DNA from: Nitrosomonadales bacterium
GTDB lineage: Bacteria; Pseudomonadota; Gammaproteobacteria; Burkholderiales; Gallionellaceae
DNA length: 64,000 nucleotides
Direction: 5' to 3'
NCBI GenBank assembly: GCA_016214695.1
Contig: JACRNY010000001.1
Coordinates: forward strand, 868,001 to 932,000
Part shown: piece by piece, positions 1 through 8,380 of the stretch
Layout of the letters: each line of letters opens with the position of its first letter
Numbering within the stretch: position 1 is the first letter of the stretch
Made by a program: the position numbers and the translations under genes
The notes under the pieces: model-generated
Databases searched by the model: none
Told to the model about the DNA's origin: nothing
The model's input: only the letters and a program-made list of their open reading frames with translations

Positions 1-682
1 CGGCGGCCAGCCGGTCGACCAGTGCCAGCACCTTCTCCGCCGCCGCGATGAAAGGACTGGTTTCGGTGAGCTGCGAACCGATGTGGCAATCCATGCCGGT
101 GATGCGCAGATGCGGCATGGCCGCCGCCCTGCGGTACAGCTCGAACGCCTCGGTATAGGCTACGCCGAACTTGTTCTGCTTGAGACCGGTAGATATATAA
201 GGATGGGTCCTGGCATCCACATCCGGGTTCACGCGCAGGCTGATCGGAGCCACCTTGCCCATGCTGCCCGCCACTTCGTTGAGCCGGTCCAGCTCTGACG
301 GAGATTCGACATTGAAGCAAAGGATCTCCGCCTCCAGCGCCTGACGCATCTCGCTCTCGCTTTTGCCGACACCGGAGAACACCACTTTGCCTGCCGCGCC
401 GCCAGCTGCCAGCACGCGCTGCAGCTCGCCGCCGGAAACGATGTCGAATCCCGCCCCCATGCGGGCAAAAAGATTAAGGATGGCGAGATTGGAGTTGGCT
501 TTCACCGCATAGCAGATGAGATGTTCGCGACTCTTGAACGCTTCCGCGAACTGGCGATAGCCGTCGGTCAGCGCGGCACGCGAATAAACATAACAGGGGG
601 TGCCGAAGCGTTGCGCGATCTCTTCCAGCGCGACATTCTCGGCATGCAGGCGATCTTGCTGATGATTGAAATATCCGTTCAT
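1..682 (-). CDS. lysA: Diaminopimelate decarboxylase, N-terminal part (runs off the window)
   Basis: PLP enzyme of the alanine racemase-like fold III class that decarboxylates meso-diaminopimelate to L-lysine in the cytosol. The ATG at 682 opens a frame that stays open to base 1, so the C-terminal half lies outside the window. Seen: the CYAVKAN segment with the PLP lysine, the GAGFDIVSGGEL and GVGKSE motifs, the SLRVNPDV strand and a HIGSQL segment, all typical of LysA. The start codon overlaps the stop of the upstream lipoprotein gene (ATGA), so translation is probably coupled. The lptM-lysA pair divergent from cyaY is a common proteobacterial arrangement. Confidence 0.96.
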   Translation of the reverse strand, partial: MNGYFNHQQDRLHAENVALEEIAQRFGTPCYVYSRAALTDGYRQFAEAFKSREHLICYAVKANSNLAILNLFARMGAGFDIVSGGELQRVLAAGGAAGKVVFSGVGKSESEMRQALEAEILCFNVESPSELDRLNEVAGSMGKVAPISLRVNPDVDARTHPYISTGLKQNKFGVAYTEAFELYRRAAAMPHLRITGMDCHIGSQLTETSPFIAAAEKVLALVDRLAA

Positions 683-822
683 GGCTGTTTCTTCTGTTGG
701 GGTTGATCGGGGGCCGCATGCGCGTCGCCCGGCGGTGGCGGCGGCAGGAACAACGAACCTTTGCGCCCGCATCCTTGCATGGCGACCAGCAACAGCAACA
801 TAATGCCGAGTACACGCATCAT
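679..822 (-). CDS. lptM: Small lipoprotein LptM (YifL family), 47 aa
   Basis: Short lipoprotein gene. The peptide starts MMRVLGIMLLLLVAMQGCGR: a hydrophobic signal segment followed by a lipobox with Cys18, then the KGSLFLPP segment that marks the LptM/YifL family and a Pro-rich tail. In Enterobacteria LptM assists LptD disulfide maturation in the outer-membrane LPS translocon; that role is transferred by family. Its TGA overlaps the lysA ATG. Two adjacent ATGs (822 and 819) could serve as start; the first is used here. Confidence 0.9.
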   Translation of the reverse strand: MMRVLGIMLLLLVAMQGCGRKGSLFLPPPPPGDAHAAPDQPQQKKQP

Positions 823-865
823 TTTGTCTTTCTAGCGAATTGAAAATCGGAACGAGCAGGATTAT

Positions 866-2185
866 ATGACGGAAAGCACCAAGCACGAGCCGGGCAGCGC
901 ATTGTTCGCCCGCATCCAGCAGATGGTCGACGAGCGCGGCGTCGATATCCGCCCGCATCTGAGCGGCCATGCACTGCGTCTGGATTTCGCCGATGGGCAG
1001 CGCATCCTGATCAATATCGACCCGCAGACGCACAATGTGTGGGTGGCTGCACGTTCAGGCGGTGTCGAATACATCCATCATGATGGCCTGTGGCAGGCGC
1101 ACGACCATGGCGAGCTCTTCGCCAGACTGCGCGAACTCATCGAGCTGACCATCGCCAGCAATCCGCTCAATGCCCGCGCACCCGTGACCCAGCCGCAGCA
1201 AGCTCCCGAACATCCCGAACCCGCGATCTATTACGAAGCGAAGCAAAGTCACTGGCTGCGCAACGCGCTCATCATCCTGCTCGCCGGCATGATCGGTTTT
1301 TGGGCTGCACAAAGGCTGAATCCCCCGCAGGAGAAGACGGAGGAAGCGAAGCCGCAGCCGGATACCGTCTCGCTCAGCCAACTCGATCCCGGCCAGCAAT
1401 GCGAGGGCGGCTTTCCTGCCAATGGCAGCATCACCGTATTCCCCGAAAGCGGTTTGCGCACCGACGAAGTGAGCGACCCCGAGATCACCCTCCGGAACGA
1501 CCATGCCCATCCTGTGCTGCTGATCCTTTCTCCCCCCAACACCGTCATCCCCTCCATGTCGGTGCTGATCCACGCCAGGCAAAGCATCAGCCTGCACCTG
1601 CCGGCCGGGCAGTACGGCATGATGTTCGGTGTCGGCAGTGCGTGGTGCAATGCGCGGCGCGGTTTTTCCGACGGACAATTCCTGAAGTTCGACAAGTCGC
1701 TGAGCGTGGAAACGGACAAACCGATGCAGCTGACCCTGCAATCTTCCGGCCCCGGCATGGAGGATTTCCAGTTGTTCGTCAGAACCGCCGCTCCCGAAGT
1801 GGCACTGCCGCCACCGACCTTCGCCGGCGACGGCAGCATGGAGGTGCAGCGCCAGGCCAACGGGCACTTCTACCTGCCCGGCACGATAGAGAACGTCCCG
1901 GTCACCTTCATGGTGGATACCGGCGCCTCGGTCACCTCCATCTCCAGCGACATCGCGCAGCAGGCGGGCATCCGCAATTGCAAGGAGGTGCAATTCCAGA
2001 CCGCGAACGGCACGGCGACCGGCTGCATCGCCCTCGTCCCGCGCATGACGCTGGGCAATTTCACACTGCAGAACATCACTGTCGCAGTGATGCCGAACAT
2101 GGAGACCAACCTGCTCGGCGCGAACGTGCTGCGCAATTTTCAAGTTAGCCAGAGCGACAGCACCATGCTGATCGGCCGGCGTTAA
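866..2185 (+). CDS. Frataxin-like domain / membrane helix / retropepsin-like aspartic protease fusion, 439 aa
   Basis: Three parts are visible. Residues about 1-97 align by eye with the CyaY encoded immediately downstream (shared FADG, W/L-AA-R/K-SGG, DG-W and GELFA-L-EL blocks), so this is a frataxin-fold domain, but its first helix is much less acidic than in CyaY. Residues about 130-150 form one membrane helix with Arg/Lys before it, suggesting cytoplasmic N-terminus and periplasmic C-terminus. Residues about 335-430 carry FMVDTGASVTSIS and LLGANVLRNF, the hallmarks of single-Asp clan AA (retropepsin-like) proteases that act as dimers. Residues 160-330 are a periplasmic region I do not recognise. 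Iron sensing or iron-linked proteolysis would be speculation. Confidence 0.85.
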   Translation: MTESTKHEPGSALFARIQQMVDERGVDIRPHLSGHALRLDFADGQRILINIDPQTHNVWVAARSGGVEYIHHDGLWQAHDHGELFARLRELIELTIASNPLNARAPVTQPQQAPEHPEPAIYYEAKQSHWLRNALIILLAGMIGFWAAQRLNPPQEKTEEAKPQPDTVSLSQLDPGQQCEGGFPANGSITVFPESGLRTDEVSDPEITLRNDHAHPVLLILSPPNTVIPSMSVLIHARQSISLHLPAGQYGMMFGVGSAWCNARRGFSDGQFLKFDKSLSVETDKPMQLTLQSSGPGMEDFQLFVRTAAPEVALPPPTFAGDGSMEVQRQANGHFYLPGTIENVPVTFMVDTGASVTSISSDIAQQAGIRNCKEVQFQTANGTATGCIALVPRMTLGNFTLQNITVAVMPNMETNLLGANVLRNFQVSQSDSTMLIGRR

Positions 2186-2198
2186 GACGGGAACGGAT

Positions 2199-2510
2199 AT
2201 GGACGAAAGCGGATTCAAGGAACTGGCTGACGAGGTGTTCGAGCGCATCGAGGCGGCGATCGATGCCAGCGATGCCGATATCGAATATGACAGCAACGGC
2301 ACGGTACTGGAGATGGAGTTCGCCGACGGCAGCAAGCTCATCGTCAACCGCCATGTGCCGAACAGGGAGATCTGGCTGGCCGCCAAATCCGGCGGATTCC
2401 ATTACGCGATGGTGGACGGACGCTGGTTCAGCCTGCGCGACGGCAGCGAACTGTTCGCCAAGCTGGGTGAACTGGTGCAGATCGGTGCGGGAACGAAACT
2501 GGACTTCTAG
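2199..2510 (+). CDS. cyaY: Iron-binding frataxin homologue CyaY, 103 aa
   Basis: Bacterial frataxin, which binds iron and tunes IscS-dependent Fe-S cluster assembly in the cytosol. The 103-aa length is normal. The first helix is acidic (ELADEVFERIEAAIDASDAD), as expected for the iron-binding ridge, followed by the beta-sheet signature EMEFADGS...NR...EIWLAAKSGGFHY and a terminal helix. It lies 13 bp after the frataxin-protease fusion gene, so the two are probably co-transcribed and may derive from a local duplication of cyaY. Confidence 0.95.
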   Translation: MDESGFKELADEVFERIEAAIDASDADIEYDSNGTVLEMEFADGSKLIVNRHVPNREIWLAAKSGGFHYAMVDGRWFSLRDGSELFAKLGELVQIGAGTKLDF

Positions 2511-2629
2511 AGGGAAGGGGCCAAGCGGAAGGGATCTTTCATCTGGGAGGAGACTTAGGGAACCGCGTCTTGTCCGCTTGGCAGGACGAACTCTAGAGCT
2601 GTTTCACCTGTTTGGGAATGCGTCATATT

Positions 2630-2725
2630 GTCGCAGGCCTGGCGGCCTGGGGATGCATATCGGGCATATTGTGGCTCCGGCATCACATTCGGCCAAAGCC
2701 GAATATGAGCCTTCTCCGCAAAGCC
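2630..2725. repeat. 96-bp direct repeat, copy 1
   Basis: This 96-bp segment recurs at 2755-2850 with 6 differences by eye. Each copy contains the inverted repeat ATTCGGC-CAAA-GCCGAAT near its right end. It lies in the gap between convergent cyaY and the YgjP-like gene, where I find no gene; 2511-2629 shows nothing further. Confidence 0.9.
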
Positions 2726-2754
2726 CTGTCGCGCTTGCAGCACCACAAGGCTTT

Positions 2755-2850
2755 GTCGCAGGCTTGGCGGCCTGCGGATGCATATCGGGCATATTGTGGT
2801 TCCGGCGTCACATTCGGCCAAAGCCGAATATGAGCCTTCAACGCAAAGCC
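2755..2850. repeat. 96-bp direct repeat, copy 2
   Basis: Second copy of the 2630-2725 repeat, offset by 125 bp, with 29 bp of unrelated sequence between the copies. It ends 1 bp before the stop codon of the convergent YgjP-like peptidase gene. The conserved ATTCGGC/GCCGAAT hairpin could end transcription from either side, though there is no T-tract. Confidence 0.9.
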
Positions 2851-2851
2851 C

Positions 2852-3592
2852 CTATTCCGCTATTCCATAACCATGCAGCTCCGCCCGGCATCGTTTGTAT
2901 TCCGGGCAGGCGCTCTCCACCACTTTCCAGAACGCAGGCGAATGGTTCATCTCGACCAGATGCGCGAGTTCATGCACCACCACATAGTCGATCAGGTGCA
3001 GCGGCATCTTCACCAGTTGCCAGTTCAGCCTCACCACCCCCTGTGCGGTGCAGCTGCCCCACTGGGTGCGCGCCGTCGACAGTTTGATCTCGCGCGGAAC
3101 AACGTTCATCTGCAGCGCAAAGTGTTCCGCGCACTCCCTGAAAACCTGCAGTGCCTCGCTGCGATACCAGTGTGTCACTGCCTTTTCGATGGCTGCCGCT
3201 TCGGCCTCGGCGCCGACCGGCACATGCAGCACCTCGCCGTGCAGTTGCGCTGCCGCACCGCGCCTCTTCGGCGTCAGCAGCAGGGTGAATTCCTCGCCGC
3301 GGAAAGGGATGCGCGCGCCATCCTCCCAGCATATCGACGGCGCCTTCCGCGTTTGCCAGTCGTCCAGCTTGTCGACCACCCAGGCGGCCTTGTCCAGCAG
3401 CACGTTGTGCAGCCATTGCTCGGAAGCGCGCAGCGGTGCATTGACGGTGAGGCCGCGATCGTCGATGCGCAGGCCGATGCTGCGACGGTAGCCGCTGCGT
3501 TTCAAGGTGTAGGTGATGTCCTTGCCGGAAAGGAGGATGTTGCGTTGTTCGACGACAGGGGGAGGTGCTTTGCGACGTAATGCCTTGAACAT
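2852..3592 (-). CDS. YgjP-like zinc metallopeptidase domain protein, 246 aa
   Basis: Member of the DUF45/YgjP family, related to M48 peptidases and WSS1/SprT-like proteases. The C-terminal half shows WGSCTAQGVVRLNWQLVKMP then VVHELAHLVEMNHSPAFW, that is, the HExxH zinc site plus a downstream His as third ligand. The family has no well-established substrate. The start ATG overlaps the plsC stop (TGATG), which fixes the start and indicates an operon with plsC and gmhB. A longer upstream in-frame extension only reads plsC in the wrong frame. Confidence 0.88.
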   Translation of the reverse strand: MFKALRRKAPPPVVEQRNILLSGKDITYTLKRSGYRRSIGLRIDDRGLTVNAPLRASEQWLHNVLLDKAAWVVDKLDDWQTRKAPSICWEDGARIPFRGEEFTLLLTPKRRGAAAQLHGEVLHVPVGAEAEAAAIEKAVTHWYRSEALQVFRECAEHFALQMNVVPREIKLSTARTQWGSCTAQGVVRLNWQLVKMPLHLIDYVVVHELAHLVEMNHSPAFWKVVESACPEYKRCRAELHGYGIAE

Positions 3593-4296
3593 CAGCCGAG
3601 CTTGGTCATCTCGTTCTCGATCCAGTCCTCGACACGGCGGTTGATCTCCTCCGCCTTGAGGCCTTTCGGATCGATGGGTCGGCCGATGCTCATGACTATC
3701 GTGCCGGGGTGTTTGAGGAAGGCGTTGCGGCTCCAGAACTTGCCGGCGTTGTGCGCCACCGGCACCACCGGTGCACCGGTGCTCTCGCCCAGCATGGCAC
3801 CACCGATCTTGTACTTGCCGCGCACGCCGTAGGGCATGCGCGTACCCTCGGGGAAGATCACCACGCAGAAGCCGTTGTCCAGCCGGTCCTTGCCTTGCTC
3901 CAGCAACTGCTTCATCGCCTGCTTGCCTTTGCTGCGATCGATGGCGATGGGGCTGGTCACGGCCAGTCCCCAGCCGAAGAACGGCAGCCACAGCAGCTCG
4001 CGCTTGAGCACCCACACCTGGTCGGGGAACACGGTTTGCAGCGCGAACGTCTCCCAGGCCGACTGGTGCTTGCACATCACGATATGCGGCTGTGCCGGGA
4101 TGTTCTCCGCGCCGCGCACTTCCATCTTGATGCCGCAGATCACACGCAACAGCCATATCGTGCTGTAAGCGAGTCCGGAAGCGATACGGTAGCGCGTGTG
4201 CGGCGGCAGCGGGAAGACGAACACCACCAGCGAGGCGTAGATCGGCGTCCACACCAGCTGCACGATGAAGAAGATGAGGGAGCGGATCAATGTCAT
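3592..4296 (-). CDS. plsC: 1-acyl-sn-glycerol-3-phosphate acyltransferase, 234 aa
   Basis: Inner-membrane enzyme that acylates lysophosphatidic acid to phosphatidic acid in phospholipid synthesis. Seen: an N-terminal hydrophobic segment (IFFIVQLVWTPIYASLVVFVF), the acyltransferase block KHQSAWETF, the IAIDRSKGKQA segment and the substrate-binding IFPEGTRMPYG. The catalytic motif reads H-x4-E rather than the classic H-x4-D; I recall this variant in betaproteobacterial paralogues. It overlaps gmhB by 4 bp (ATGA) and the YgjP-like gene by 1 bp, so all three are probably translated from one mRNA. Confidence 0.92.
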   Translation of the reverse strand: MTLIRSLIFFIVQLVWTPIYASLVVFVFPLPPHTRYRIASGLAYSTIWLLRVICGIKMEVRGAENIPAQPHIVMCKHQSAWETFALQTVFPDQVWVLKRELLWLPFFGWGLAVTSPIAIDRSKGKQAMKQLLEQGKDRLDNGFCVVIFPEGTRMPYGVRGKYKIGGAMLGESTGAPVVPVAHNAGKFWSRNAFLKHPGTIVMSIGRPIDPKGLKAEEINRRVEDWIENEMTKLG

Positions 4297-4826
4297 ACCA
4301 GTGTCGCCACCACCGCCGCCAGATCGGGATAAGTCAGCGTGCCTTCCGGCAGACCGCCCTTGGCCTGCGTCTTGCCGCCCTTGCCGGTGAGCACCAGTAT
4401 CGGCTGCGCCTCCAGCCGCGCGGCCGCCTCAAGGTCGCGCAGGGAATCGCCCACCGCCGGCACTCCCTTCATATTGATGCCGTAACGCGCCGCGATCTCT
4501 TCCATCATGCCGCTCTTCGGTTTGCGGCAGCCGCAATTGGCATCGTTGGTATGAGGACAGAAGAACACCGCATCGATGCGGCCGCCGACCTGCGCGCAGG
4601 CCTTGTGCATCTTGTCGTGGATGGCGTTCAGCGTCTGCATGTCGAACAGACCGCGCGCGAGACCGGACTGGTTGGTCGCCACCACCACACGATAATCGGC
4701 CTGGCACAGTCGTGCGATCGCTTCCAGGCTGCCGGGGATGGGCTTCCACTCTTCCGGGCTCTTGATGAACTGGTCGGAATCGAAATTGATGACGCCGTCG
4801 CGGTCGAGAACGATGAGTTTGCTCAT
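4293..4826 (-). CDS. gmhB: D-glycero-beta-D-manno-heptose 1,7-bisphosphate 7-phosphatase, 177 aa
   Basis: HAD-superfamily phosphatase that removes the 7-phosphate during synthesis of ADP-heptose for the LPS inner core. The catalytic DRDGVIN motif is at the N-terminus, with ATNQSGLARG as motif II. The zinc-loop cysteines are in CPHTNDANCGCRKPKSGM, and VGDSLRDLEAA is the acidic motif. Length is usual for the family. It precedes plsC with an ATGA overlap. Confidence 0.94.
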   Translation of the reverse strand: MSKLIVLDRDGVINFDSDQFIKSPEEWKPIPGSLEAIARLCQADYRVVVATNQSGLARGLFDMQTLNAIHDKMHKACAQVGGRIDAVFFCPHTNDANCGCRKPKSGMMEEIAARYGINMKGVPAVGDSLRDLEAAARLEAQPILVLTGKGGKTQAKGGLPEGTLTYPDLAAVVATLV

Positions 4827-4846
4827 GGAAACTTCCAGTAATTCAG

Positions 4847-4951
4847 TTTTTCGGGATGCAGCGCAAGGCGCACGGAGCGCAGCGACTGAGACATACCGAT
4901 TTGGTAGGCGAAGAAGCGAGCACCGCGCAACGCAGCGATGCGCCCGAAAAA
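4847..4951. repeat. Palindromic dispersed element, copy A (105 bp)
   Basis: It begins TTTTTCGGG and ends CCCGAAAAA, with an imperfect long inverted repeat (ATGCAGCGCAAG... against ...CGCAGCGATGC) and a central mini-hairpin TACC-GATTT-GGTA. A second copy with the same plan lies at 10443-10550. It fills the gmhB-glyS gap. No ORF is credible inside it; it could be a miniature mobile element or a structured RNA. Confidence 0.85.
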
Positions 4952-4971
4952 TGGATTAATGGAGGTTTCCG

Positions 4972-7125
4972 TCATGCCGCGAGTTTGGAGATGTCCGCAA
5001 CCTGGTTCATCAGGTTGCCGAGCTGTTTGAGCAACAGCGCGCGGTTGATGCGCAGTTTCTGATCCTCCGCCATCACCATCACCTGATCGAAGAAGTCGTC
5101 AATGAACGGCTTGAGCGTGACCAGTGCCTTGAGGTTCTGGCCATATTCGCCGCGGCTGAAATAGCCCTGCGCGAACGGCGTGATGTCCATCATCGCCTGA
5201 TGCAGGTTGCGCTCGGCGTCGTCCGTCATCAGTGCGGGATCGAACACGGCGTTGGCGATCAGCGCGCCCAGCTCTTCCTGGTTCTTGCGCATGATGTTCT
5301 GCACACGCTTGTTGGCGGCGGCAAGATCCTTCGAGGCTGCCATGGCAGCGAAGGTGCGCACACCCTGCAGGCGCGGCAGTGCTTCGTGCAGGCGGCCGTT
5401 CAGCACGGCCAGTACCGCTTCGATCTGCGTCACCTCGAAACTGCGCTCGCGCAGGTAGCCGCGCAGACGGTCCATCATGAAACCTTCCACGTCGGCCGCC
5501 ACCGTCGCACTCAACATCCCGGCGGGGAAGTTGTCCGCCGTCGCCTTGAGCAGCGCCGACAACGACAGATCGTACGGCGTCTCGATCAGGATGCGCAGGA
5601 TGCCCAGCGCCTGGCGGCGCAGACCGAACGGATCCTTGTCGCCGGTAGGTACCTGGCCGATCCCGTAGATGCCGACGATGGTCTCCAGCTTGTCCGCCAG
5701 CGCCACACAGCAGGCGACCGCGCCCATCGGCAGCGAGTCTCCGGCGAAACGCGGGTGGTAATGGGTCTCGATGGCATTCGCCACCTCCAGGTCCTCGCCG
5801 TCGTGGAAGGCGTAATAACGGCCGATGATGCCCTGCAACTCGGGGAACTCGCCGACCATGTCGGTGAGCAGGTCGGCCTTGCACAGGCGCGCAGTCAGTT
5901 CGACTTTGGCCTTGTCCGCTTCCAGCAGGCGCGCGATGGTGCCGGCCAGCGTGGTGATGCGTTCGACGCGCTGCAACTGCGTACCCAGTTTGTTGTGGTA
6001 GACCACGTTGCCGAGTTTGGCGACGCGCGACTCCAGCTTCTGCTTGCGGTCCTGGTTGAAGAAGAAACGCGCATCGGACAGGCGCGGACGCACCACGCGC
6101 TGGTTGCCCTCGATGATGTGGTGCGGATCGCTCACCTGCATGTTGGAGACGATGAGGAACTTGTTCAGCAACTTGCCGGTGGAAGCATCCAGCAGCGGGA
6201 AATATTTCTGGTTCTGCTGCATGGTGAGGATCAGGCATTCCTGCGGCACTTCGAGGAATTCCGCCTCGAACTCGCCGACGTACACCTCGGGCCACTCGAC
6301 CAGGCCGGTCACCTCGTCCAGCAGGGTGGAGAGCACGCTGCGCTCCTCGTTGGACATGGACAGCAGTTTCTCCAGGTCGAAATTGGCATGCCCCACCCAG
6401 ATCGCCTCGTTCTCTTCGGCCAGCTGGTCAAGACGCGCCACGATGCTCTCGCGCCGTTGCGCAAAGCTGGCGACCACGCGTCCGTCGCGCGCCAGTGTTG
6501 CCTCGTAATCATCCGCTTGTGTGATGGTGACAGGCTCGCTGCACATGAAGCGATGCCCGCTGGTGATATTGCCGCTGGTCAGCCCCAACACTTCCGCGCT
6601 CACCACGCGTTTGCCGTGCAGGATGGTCAGACCATGCACCGGGCGCACGAACTGGTGCTCGGAATCGCCCCAGCGCATCAGCTTGGGCACCGGCAATTTC
6701 TTCAACGCCAGCATGATCATCTCGGGCAGGTGCTCTTCCAGCGACTTGCCCTTCTGCTCGACGCGCGCGATGAAATATTCCGCCTTGCCGTCGCCCAGGC
6801 GCTGCAATTGCGCGAGTGCGACGTTGGCCGAGCGCATGAAACCTTCCAGCGCCTTGGTCGGCTTGCCTTCGGCATCCAGTCCGGCACTCACCGCCGGTCC
6901 TTTGCGCTCGATGACGCGGTTGGCCTGTTGCGACTCGACCTCGGTGATACTCATCGCCAGGCGGCGCGGTGTGCAATACGGCGTGCACACGCTGGATTCG
7001 CCCAGCAATGCCTGCTCTTTCAGACTGGCGAACACCTCGTTGGCGAAGGTCGTGGAAAGCTTCTCCAGCACCTTGGGCGGCAATTCTTCGGTCAGCAGTT
7101 CGATCAGCAATGTCTGTTTCATCAT
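4972..7125 (-). CDS. glyS: Glycyl-tRNA synthetase beta subunit, 717 aa
   Basis: Beta subunit of the bacterial alpha2-beta2 glycyl-tRNA synthetase; it provides tRNA recognition. The protein begins [20 protein letters not shown], the characteristic GlyS start, and contains [17 protein letters not shown] and [11 protein letters not shown], also typical. The length is normal. Two adjacent ATGs at 7125 and 7122 straddle the glyQ stop; GGAGG-type Shine-Dalgarno bases just before them fit either. It is in the same operon as glyQ. The long antisense ORF over it is a codon-bias shadow. Confidence 0.97.
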   Translation of the reverse strand: MMKQTLLIELLTEELPPKVLEKLSTTFANEVFASLKEQALLGESSVCTPYCTPRRLAMSITEVESQQANRVIERKGPAVSAGLDAEGKPTKALEGFMRSANVALAQLQRLGDGKAEYFIARVEQKGKSLEEHLPEMIMLALKKLPVPKLMRWGDSEHQFVRPVHGLTILHGKRVVSAEVLGLTSGNITSGHRFMCSEPVTITQADDYEATLARDGRVVASFAQRRESIVARLDQLAEENEAIWVGHANFDLEKLLSMSNEERSVLSTLLDEVTGLVEWPEVYVGEFEAEFLEVPQECLILTMQQNQKYFPLLDASTGKLLNKFLIVSNMQVSDPHHIIEGNQRVVRPRLSDARFFFNQDRKQKLESRVAKLGNVVYHNKLGTQLQRVERITTLAGTIARLLEADKAKVELTARLCKADLLTDMVGEFPELQGIIGRYYAFHDGEDLEVANAIETHYHPRFAGDSLPMGAVACCVALADKLETIVGIYGIGQVPTGDKDPFGLRRQALGILRILIETPYDLSLSALLKATADNFPAGMLSATVAADVEGFMMDRLRGYLRERSFEVTQIEAVLAVLNGRLHEALPRLQGVRTFAAMAASKDLAAANKRVQNIMRKNQEELGALIANAVFDPALMTDDAERNLHQAMMDITPFAQGYFSRGEYGQNLKALVTLKPFIDDFFDQVMVMAEDQKLRINRALLLKQLGNLMNQVADISKLAA

Positions 7126-8084
7126 TTCTTCCCTCCGACCTTGGCCATCGGGAATCCCAACGCTTCGCGTGAATCGTAATAGGCCTGCGCCACCTGGCGC
7201 GCCAGCGCGCGCACCCGGCCGATGTAGGCCGCGCGCTCGGTCACCGAGATCGCGCCGCGCGCATCCAGCAGGTTGAAGGTGTGCGAGCACTTCATCACCA
7301 TCTCGAAACCGGGCAACGCCAGGCCCGCTTCCATCAGGCGCTTGGCTTCGCCTTCATATTCGTTGAAATGGCGAAACAGCATCTCGACGTTGGAATGCTC
7401 GAAGTTGTATTTCGACTGCTCGACCTCGTTCTGGTGGTACACATCGCGGTAGGTCACCACCGTATCGCCGTTCTTCGCCCACACCAGATCGAACACGTTC
7501 TCCACGCCCTGCAGATACATGGCCAGACGCTCAAGACCGTAAGTGATCTCTCCCAGCACCGGCTTGCAGGCGAGCGAACCGACCTCCTGGAAATAGGTGA
7601 ACTGCGTGACTTCCATGCCGTCCAGCCATACCTCCCAGCCCAACCCCCAAGCTCCCAGCGTCGGCGATTCCCAATCGTCCTCGACGAAGCGGATATCGTG
7701 CTCGTTGGTGTCTATGCCCAGCGCGCGCAGGCTGTCGAGATAGAGTTCCTGGATATTGTCGGGGGAAGGCTTCAGCACCACCTGGAATTGGTAGTAGTGC
7801 TGCAGGCGGTTGGGGTTCTCGCCGTAGCGCCCGTCCTTGGGACGGCGCGAAGGTTGCACATAGGCCGCGCGCCAGGGCTCCGGCCCGATCGCGCGCAAAA
7901 AGGTCGCGGTGTGGAAGGTGCCCGCGCCGACCTCGATATCGTAGGGCTGCAACAGCGCGCAGCCCTGCTTGTCCCAGAATTGCTGCAGCGTCAGGATGAC
8001 TTGCTGAAAACTTGGCTTGGGGCCAAGTTTCGGTGAAGACTCATGCCCGCTTGCGGGCGTTATGTCGGAACCAAAAGTGCGCAT
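7122..8084 (-). CDS. glyQ: Glycyl-tRNA synthetase alpha subunit, 320 aa
   Basis: Catalytic class II subunit that activates glycine and charges tRNA-Gly together with GlyS. Recognised by [49 protein letters not shown] (class II motif 2 region) and [12 protein letters not shown]. Typical length is about 300 aa; here there is an N-terminal extension of about 25 residues ([17 protein letters not shown]) before the conserved core, so a later start is possible, though no in-frame Met is obvious. The stop overlaps the glyS start. Confidence 0.97.
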   Translation of the reverse strand: MRTFGSDITPASGHESSPKLGPKPSFQQVILTLQQFWDKQGCALLQPYDIEVGAGTFHTATFLRAIGPEPWRAAYVQPSRRPKDGRYGENPNRLQHYYQFQVVLKPSPDNIQELYLDSLRALGIDTNEHDIRFVEDDWESPTLGAWGLGWEVWLDGMEVTQFTYFQEVGSLACKPVLGEITYGLERLAMYLQGVENVFDLVWAKNGDTVVTYRDVYHQNEVEQSKYNFEHSNVEMLFRHFNEYEGEAKRLMEAGLALPGFEMVMKCSHTFNLLDARGAISVTERAAYIGRVRALARQVAQAYYDSREALGFPMAKVGGKK

Positions 8085-8134
8085 GAATTACCGCCGATGT
8101 TTGCGAAAGGCCGCATTTTACGGGTTTAGGCTGC

Positions 8135-8380
8135 TTACGTCACCCCGCATAACACAAGCTTTTCGGCACGGGACAAGGCTTTTATCTCCATCTCCCGTTT
8201 CAGCGCGGCGGACTTGTCGGCACAGGGTTCGGAATATCTCAGTTTTACCGGTGTGCGGCCGCGCGTGTACTTGGCGCCTTCACCTGCGTTATGCGCGGCG
8301 AGGCGCTTGCCGAGGTCGTTGGTGATACCGCAGTAGAGGGTGTTGTCAGCGCATTGGAGGAGGTAGCAGACCCAGCTCAT
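8135..8380 (-). CDS. GIY-YIG nuclease domain protein (UPF0213 type), 81 aa
   Basis: Small single-domain protein of the GIY-YIG fold. Seen: VCYLLQCADNTLYCGITND (the YL...YCG variant of the signature), then KRLAAHNAG, the KYTRGRTPVKL segment and the catalytic-type Glu in REMEIKALSRAEK. Family members of this size are probable structure-selective DNA nucleases, but the cellular role is unclear. The ATG at 8380 overlaps the lnt stop (ATGA), which decides the start over a longer in-frame extension reading into lnt. Confidence 0.88.
   Translation of the reverse strand: MSWVCYLLQCADNTLYCGITNDLGKRLAAHNAGEGAKYTRGRTPVKLRYSEPCADKSAALKREMEIKALSRAEKLVLCGVT

Noticed and set aside
474-815. 113-aa minus-strand ORF over the lptM-lysA junction
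   Set aside because: Out of frame with both LptM and LysA, whose motifs are clear in the other frames.
2630-2850. CRISPR array
   Set aside because: Only two long copies with one spacer and no cas genes in the window; nothing elsewhere has CRISPR periodicity.
5200-7179. 659-aa ORF on the plus strand over glyS
   Set aside because: Exact antisense of glyS; His/Gln/Arg-rich composition typical of a high-GC codon-bias shadow, with no recognisable domain.
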